A stretch of 37,816 nt of DNA from a virus: the IMG/VR virus record IMGVR_UViG_3300021960_006589, positions 1 through 37,816 of that record. One strand, written 5' to 3'. This document shows positions 33,860 to 37,816 of the stretch, one piece after another. Under the pieces are notes generated by a model that had not been told where the DNA came from, made no database searches, and saw only the letters and a list, made by a program, of their open reading frames with translations. Numbering within the stretch: position 1 is the stretch's first letter; every line of letters begins with the position of its first letter. Position numbers and translations under genes: made by a program.

Positions 33860-34533
33860 ATATTAATCAATTAAAAGCTGTAGCTTCAAGAGCGAATGGC
33901 TTTGCCATGGCTAATCAGTTTATGGTTACTCTACCTTCTTTAGGAGGTAGGTATGACACTAACGATCTTAACGTTCTTTGCTCTAATGTAAATATGCCTG
34001 GTAGACAGATCCTAACCCAAGAGAGATTAATTGGTATTAAAGGACGTAAGATGCCTAATGGCTTTGCTTCTGATGATGTCAATCTTACATTTAATGTTAT
34101 GAATGATTATAGAATAAAACAATACTTTGAAGACTGGCAAGAAAGTACTATTAGTCAAAATACACATGAAATAAAATATGCTAAAGACTATTGTAGAGAT
34201 GTAAGAATAGCTCAATTAAGAAAAGGTAAAGCTTTTGACTTTCCTATAGACAGATTTTTCGGTATTAATATTGATATTGATTTACGTACCGACGATGCTG
34301 TGGTGTATGAAGTGCTTTTAATGGATGCTTTTCCTACTACTATGAACGGTATTGAGTTAAGTAATGAATTAGACGGTTTAGTACAGCTAAGTGTACAGCT
34401 ATCTTACAGAAACTGGAAAAAAGTCACTAACAGAAAAACCGTTAAAAATAATAATCCTAAACCCCCAAACACTAGCTTAAGACCGAGAGCTAGACCAGCT
34501 AAATCACCTGTGAGAGGTCCTGCTGGGCAATAA
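33856..34533 (+). CDS. Tail-tube-fold protein, gp54-like tube initiator
   Basis: 225 residues. ANGFAMANQFMVTLPSL starts the fold. SDDVNLTFNVMNDYRIKQYF and EDWQES correspond to the middle of T4 gp54 and gp19 (VISFRMDSE...QDWV), and VYEVLLMDAFPTTMNGIELS with LVQLSVQLSYRNWKKV matches their final strands. It is larger than gp19 (163) and smaller than gp54 (320). The C-terminal 40 residues are basic and Pro-rich (PNTSLRPRARPAKSPVRGP), probably disordered. With gp48 present and this gene next to gp26, a gp54-type initiator is likelier than the tube itself, which usually follows the sheath gene. Confidence 0.7.
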   Translation: MNINQLKAVASRANGFAMANQFMVTLPSLGGRYDTNDLNVLCSNVNMPGRQILTQERLIGIKGRKMPNGFASDDVNLTFNVMNDYRIKQYFEDWQESTISQNTHEIKYAKDYCRDVRIAQLRKGKAFDFPIDRFFGINIDIDLRTDDAVVYEVLLMDAFPTTMNGIELSNELDGLVQLSVQLSYRNWKKVTNRKTVKNNNPKPPNTSLRPRARPAKSPVRGPAGQ

Positions 34534-34550
34534 TTATAATGGAGTAAATT

Positions 34551-35252
34551 ATGGCACTACCTAAGATTAATTCAAGTCCAAAGTATGAAATGGTAATACC
34601 TTCTACAAATGAAACCGTTCGTTTTAGACCGTTTCTTGTAAAAGAAGAAAAAGTACTAATGATTGCTATGGAATCAAATGAAAACTCTCAAATGCTTGGA
34701 GCTATTGTAGATACATTAGATAGCTGTATAGAAGGAGGAGTAAAAAGAGACTCTTTAACTACGTTCGATGTAGAGTATATGTTTACTAAATTAAGAGCAA
34801 AATCAGTAGGTGAAACATCTAAAGTTGGAGTTAATTGCGAGCACTGTGAATTACAAAATGAAGTAGTAATTAATATTGATGATCTTAAAGTAGAAGTAGT
34901 TGAACCTAACTTTATGGTAGAGTTAGATTCAAATATTTCCATTGAAATGAAGTGGCCTACTTATTCAACTATAGTAAAGATGAACCCTGAATCCAATGCT
35001 ACAGATCAAGTGTTTGCTGTATTAAGAGCTAGTCTATCAGCTGTACACACAAGTGAAGAAAGAATTGATCTTAAAGATGAATCAGAAAAGGAAATACACG
35101 AGTTTATCGAATCTATGGATAGAGGTCAATTTGAAAAGATACAGCAATTTATTGAACAGATGCCTAATCTATCGCATAATGTTAATTTTAAATGTCAACA
35201 TTGTAATGAAGAAAATAATATTAAGCTAGAAGGAATGCAAAGTTTTTTTTAG
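34551..35252 (+). CDS. 26: Baseplate hub assembly protein gp26, zero-frame product
   Basis: 233 residues. The N-terminus (MVIPSTNETVRFRPFLVKEE) matches gp26 (T4: LPDGVHRFKPFTVEDY). Two CxxC pairs, VNCEHCELQN (96-99) and FKCQHCNEENN (215-218), form a likely zinc ribbon, as at the T4 CPKC. The frame ends in QSFF followed by TAG directly after eight T. The 61-codon continuation in the -1 frame resembles the T4 C-terminus, so this stop-terminated form may be only one of two products. GGAG lies 8 nt before the ATG. gp26 helps assemble the baseplate hub. It sits just before a tape-measure-like gene, where other phages place frameshifted tail chaperones. Confidence 0.85.
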   Translation: MALPKINSSPKYEMVIPSTNETVRFRPFLVKEEKVLMIAMESNENSQMLGAIVDTLDSCIEGGVKRDSLTTFDVEYMFTKLRAKSVGETSKVGVNCEHCELQNEVVINIDDLKVEVVEPNFMVELDSNISIEMKWPTYSTIVKMNPESNATDQVFAVLRASLSAVHTSEERIDLKDESEKEIHEFIESMDRGQFEKIQQFIEQMPNLSHNVNFKCQHCNEENNIKLEGMQSFF

Positions 35253-35341
35253 TATGTCTATCTCACAATGATTTAGCTACTCATTATCAAACTAACTTTT
35301 CTTTAATGCAGCATCATAAATATAGTTTGAGTGAGATAGAC
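35243..35341 (+). promoter_or_regulatory. Putative -1 programmed frameshift signal in gene 26
   Basis: The zero-frame codons AGT TTT TTT TAG contain the slippery heptamer T TTT TTT at 35243-35249, with the stop at 35250-35252. Six nt later begins GTCTATCTCAC (35256-35266), whose perfect complement GTGAGATAGAC lies at 35331-35341, giving an 11-bp stem with a 64-nt loop and one further possible T-G pair. Slippery run, 5-6 nt spacer and stem are the three parts of known -1 sites. The pairing is seen in sequence; frameshifting itself is inferred. Confidence 0.7.
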
Positions 35342-35434
35342 GAAATGATACCTTGGGAACGTGAAGTCTATCTTTCATTACTAATAGATTATTTAAAACA
35401 AGAAGAGCAAGCTAGAAGAGAAGCAGGTCACTAA
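35249..35434 (+). CDS. 26: gp26 C-terminal extension in the -1 frame
   Basis: 61 codons open in the -1 frame after the T run. They read LVCLSHNDLATHYQTNFSLM and continue with KYSLSEIDEMIPWEREVYLS. This parallels the T4 gp26 C-terminus as I recall it (FYQINHTLVKSNYSLNSIMK, then MIPAERGFVLKL). The shifted product would be 294 residues. An independent start is possible only at ATG 35306 (42 residues), which has no ribosome-binding site. The stop overlaps the next ATG as TAATG, so ribosomes that shift would be delivered to the tape-measure gene. If the T run is miscounted, this is simply the end of gene 26. Confidence 0.8.
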   Translation, partial: LVCLSHNDLATHYQTNFSLMQHHKYSLSEIDEMIPWEREVYLSLLIDYLKQEEQARREAGH

Positions 35435-37122
35435 TGGCAGAATTAAAAGATGTAATAGAGCAACTTCAGGTTAACAATAAGACCTCTATTGATACAAATA
35501 AAAATCTTAGCAAACTAGTAGATAAACTTACAGGTGGAGATTCGCTTGAGGATAGGCTAAAGAAGTCTAGAGGAAAGCAATCTAGCACTGGACTTGTGGA
35601 TAATATTAATGAAAAGGGATTACTTAAAGGTACAGGTACATCTCTTCTATCAGGCATTACAGGTATATTTGCAGCTATAGGAGGATACGTTACTAAATTT
35701 ATTAGCGTGTTTAAAAAGGTTGGAGGGTTTATTGCTACGTTTGGTAAACTTGCATCTAAACTTTTTCTTCCATTAACTCTTGCTATAGGAGCTATATCCG
35801 GTATTGTTGCAGGGTGGAAAGACTTTACAGAAGGTAACTATTGGGAAGGTACAGAGAAAACAATTACAGGGTTTTTTAATTCAATAGTAGGTATACCTCT
35901 GGATTTGATTAAGGATGGAATAAGCTGGCTCTTAAAGAAAATGGGGTTCAATGAAACCGCGGCTATACTAGATGACTTTAAATTTACAGAAGAGTTTGCA
36001 AAGATTATATCCAGCTTGTTTGACGGAGTTAAAGAGTCAGTTAAAGTAGTTACAGATTTATTTAAATTTGAAGAAGAAGACAAGACAGCTTTAGGGTTAT
36101 TAGGTAAACTTACAGATCTTGTATATGCTCCAGTTAATATGGCTATAGGGTTTGTAAGAGGTTTGTTTGGATTTGAAGAAACAGACGAGCCATTTAAACT
36201 GCAAGATTGGATTAGTGATAAAGCTCTTGAAGGAATAGCTTGGGTTAAAGGACTATTTACTTGGGCAGGTGAAAATATAGCAACTGGATGGACTAATCTA
36301 ACAGATTACATATCAGGTGTTTGGGATGATATTAATACTTGGTTTACAGATAAATTCACCTGGGCTGGATATACGATTGCAAAGGGATGGACCAATCTAA
36401 CAGATTATGTTGATATCAAATGGAAGTCTATCTTACGTTGGTTTACAGAAAAGTTTGAATGGGCAAAAGCTGACTTAGCAAAAGATTGGACTAACCTCAC
36501 CACATTTGTTGGAGCAAAATGGCAGCAGGTAGTTGATTTTATTGATGAGAAGTTAGGTATTGATATTTCACAGCTACCTAACCTTGACTTAAAGGCTACC
36601 CTTAAAAATACATATGAAAATGTAAAAAATAATTTTATGTCCTCTATGGAAGACCTTGCTATCTGGTTTACAACAATGCCTAAAAAAATTGGATTGGACC
36701 TTGAAGAAGAATGGGTTTATGCAGTAAAAAAACTTAAAACTGGTTTCGTTAGATTTGGCGAATGGATTGCTAGTTTGCCAGATTCTGTCTTACTTGCAGC
36801 TTTAACAAAAGTCCAAGAGACAGCACCAAGAGTATCCTCATTTTTAGGAATAGATGAAAAAATAACAAACGCCAAAGATCGTCTTAAAAATAGATCGACT
36901 TTGTCAGCAGACTCTATTGAACGTATAGACACGTCTACTGCTAAGCGATTAGGTGAGATTAATAAAAAACGTGCAGATTTGGAAACATATGCACAATCGT
37001 TGATAGACGCAAAACAATATAATAATACTACTATGAATGGGTCTGTTGTATTACAACAAGACACTCCCACAGCTGATCCTCTCAACGGCGGGAGTGCTTA
37101 TGATTTTATAGGGGCTAGATAA
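35434..37122 (+). CDS. 29: Putative tail tape measure protein, gp29-like
   Basis: 562 residues, close to T4 gp29 (590). An N-terminal charged helix is followed by hydrophobic segments between about 72 and 128 (LLSGITGIFAAIGGYVTKFI and LFLPLTLAIGAISGIVAGW), as expected for a tape measure that meets the membrane during DNA entry. Three consecutive 33-residue repeats rich in Trp follow (276-374), each with WTNLT near the middle; 33 is three times the 11-residue spacing seen in tape measures. The position right after gp26 equals the T4 order 26-51-27-29, and the TAATG junction couples it to the frameshifted frame. The C-terminus ends in Gly/Ala-rich DPLNGGSAYDFIGAR. A different membrane-associated structural role is possible. 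Confidence 0.65.
   Translation: MAELKDVIEQLQVNNKTSIDTNKNLSKLVDKLTGGDSLEDRLKKSRGKQSSTGLVDNINEKGLLKGTGTSLLSGITGIFAAIGGYVTKFISVFKKVGGFIATFGKLASKLFLPLTLAIGAISGIVAGWKDFTEGNYWEGTEKTITGFFNSIVGIPLDLIKDGISWLLKKMGFNETAAILDDFKFTEEFAKIISSLFDGVKESVKVVTDLFKFEEEDKTALGLLGKLTDLVYAPVNMAIGFVRGLFGFEETDEPFKLQDWISDKALEGIAWVKGLFTWAGENIATGWTNLTDYISGVWDDINTWFTDKFTWAGYTIAKGWTNLTDYVDIKWKSILRWFTEKFEWAKADLAKDWTNLTTFVGAKWQQVVDFIDEKLGIDISQLPNLDLKATLKNTYENVKNNFMSSMEDLAIWFTTMPKKIGLDLEEEWVYAVKKLKTGFVRFGEWIASLPDSVLLAALTKVQETAPRVSSFLGIDEKITNAKDRLKNRSTLSADSIERIDTSTAKRLGEINKKRADLETYAQSLIDAKQYNNTTMNGSVVLQQDTPTADPLNGGSAYDFIGAR
36259..36555 (+). repeat. Three tandem 33-residue Trp-rich repeats in the tape-measure-like gene
   Basis: Units of 99 bp (36259-36357, 36358-36456, 36457-36555). 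Each encodes a (T/E)WA start, a WTNLT core 11 residues in, a W at position 22 and an F/W about position 29. The third copy is the most diverged. Spacing of aromatic residues at 11-residue steps fits a helical tape measure. Confidence 0.8.
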
Positions 37123-37816
37123 TTAGTCGTCAGCTGCTAGCTTAGCAAAGTACGACATAGTATCATCCTCATCCAGATTAGTATTCTCTGCTGTAGAGAT
37201 CTCTGGTTGAGGAGCACCTGTAGGTTGCACAGGAGCGGCCGCAGCAGGAGCTGTATAAGCTTGCGAAGTATCAAGAGATACTTGCTCACGAACAGTACGA
37301 GGAGCACTCTCACCTAGAACCATAGCAAGACGAGACTTAAGCTCATCATACGTTTTATAGTTCTTAGGATCAGTCCACTCAGACATATCATGCTGCTTAT
37401 TATAGATAGCCTCTAAGTCGTCATCACTACCAGCAATTGCTGATGGAGACTTAAACGCAGAAGCATCGTAGTTAGGATAGCCTTCTACCTTACGAATCTT
37501 AACCGTAAAGTCAGCACCATTCCACATATCAAATGGATTAACAGGAGCCTCGTCAGGAAACTGAGGCTGCATAGAGTCCATAATCTTATCAAAGATCTTT
37601 TTACCAAAGCGATACATCTTTACTTGACCTTCGTTCTCTGGATTAGATGGATCTGAGATAATTAGTACGTTAGCAATATAGCGAAGATTACGCTTACGCT
37701 CACGCACGATACGTTTAGCTTCTTCAGAACCATCTTCGTTCCAAAGCTTGCTATTGCTTTCTGATAAAGGATCAGCTTGACCAATAGAAGTAAGAGACTT
37801 CTCTACGTACCATTGA
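37123..37816 (-). CDS. 32: Single-stranded DNA-binding protein gp32 (5' end outside window)
   Basis: About 231 C-terminal residues are present and the frame is open to the right edge, so the N-terminus is missing. NVLIISDPSNPENEGQVKMY and FGKKIFDKI match T4 gp32 (NILVVKDPAAPENEGKVF, FGKKIWDKI), as do NGADFTVKIRKVEGYPNYD and the acidic tail TNLDEDDTMSYF that recruits replication partners. Where T4 has zinc ligands C87 and C90 (CPVCQYISK), this protein has DPLSESNSK, so the CxxC is gone. gp32 coats ssDNA in replication, recombination and repair. Its stop abuts the stop of the tape-measure-like gene (TAATTA), with no terminator between. Confidence 0.93.
   Translation of the reverse strand, partial: QWYVEKSLTSIGQADPLSESNSKLWNEDGSEEAKRIVRERKRNLRYIANVLIISDPSNPENEGQVKMYRFGKKIFDKIMDSMQPQFPDEAPVNPFDMWNGADFTVKIRKVEGYPNYDASAFKSPSAIAGSDDDLEAIYNKQHDMSEWTDPKNYKTYDELKSRLAMVLGESAPRTVREQVSLDTSQAYTAPAAAAPVQPTGAPQPEISTAENTNLDEDDTMSYFAKLAADD

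Noticed and set aside
35315-35322. CATAAATA as a promoter for the tape-measure-like gene.
   Set aside because: One mismatch, 111 nt from the gene, and inside the -1 frame coding region of gene 26; TAATG coupling is a sufficient explanation.
37062-37096. Inverted repeat CACTCCC / GGGAGTG near the end of the tape-measure-like gene as a terminator.
   Set aside because: The loop is 21 nt, the stem is inside coding sequence and no T run follows.

Overview
This window looks like part of the genome of a lytic T4-like marine myovirus. It is AT-rich and tightly packed. Its genes are recognisable relatives of T4 genes 32, 26, 4, 48, 53, 27, 5, 25, 6 and 8, in the arrangement usual for marine T4-like phages, and exact copies of the T4 late promoter box TATAAATA lie in front of several transcription units. 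Large DUF4815 and fibre-like proteins and a sugar-modification cassette point to a phage of marine picocyanobacteria or SAR11-type bacteria. The host cannot be decided from this window. Host genes, tRNAs, integrase, insertion sequences and CRISPR arrays were not seen, and no stretch over 300 bases is without a gene.

Region A (1-9784) is accessory. A leftward block holds a radical SAM enzyme (cut by the window edge), a GT9-like fragment, a small kinase-like protein, two tandem SGNH hydrolases and a NodU/CmcH-type carbamoyltransferase. Back to back with it run three overlapping glycosyltransferase genes on the + strand (4724-6972). They converge on a second leftward block: an unknown protein, a SPASM-domain protein, a radical SAM core enzyme, a methyltransferase and a coiled-coil protein. 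The content suggests synthesis or decoration of a glycan or another small group; the target is unknown.

Region B (9793-32707, all leftward) encodes the distal tail: fibre-like and other structural proteins, the 1,693-residue DUF4815 protein, gp8, a short protein in the gp7 position, gp6, gp25, and then a hub/spike group. In that group the functions of T4 gp5 appear spread over separate genes: OB fold plus lysozyme, an amidase-like protein, and a beta-helical spike. A degenerate SGNH-like protein lies beside them. gp27, gp53 and gp48 complete the block.

Region C (32751-37122, rightward) encodes gp4 (head completion), a conserved unknown, a tail-tube-fold protein (gp54-like), gp26 and a tape-measure-like protein. 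The gp32 single-stranded DNA-binding protein gene meets it tail to tail and runs off the right edge.

The most striking observation is at the end of gene 26. A run of eight T sits directly before the stop codon. It is followed 6 nt later by one arm of a perfect 11-bp inverted repeat, and the -1 frame continues for 61 codons that resemble the C-terminus of T4 gp26. This is the layout of a programmed -1 frameshift, immediately upstream of a tape-measure-like gene, as in the lambda G/GT arrangement. Other notable points are a radical SAM enzyme split from its SPASM domain, a gp32 whose CxxC zinc ligands are replaced, and an SGNH-fold hub protein lacking its catalytic residues.
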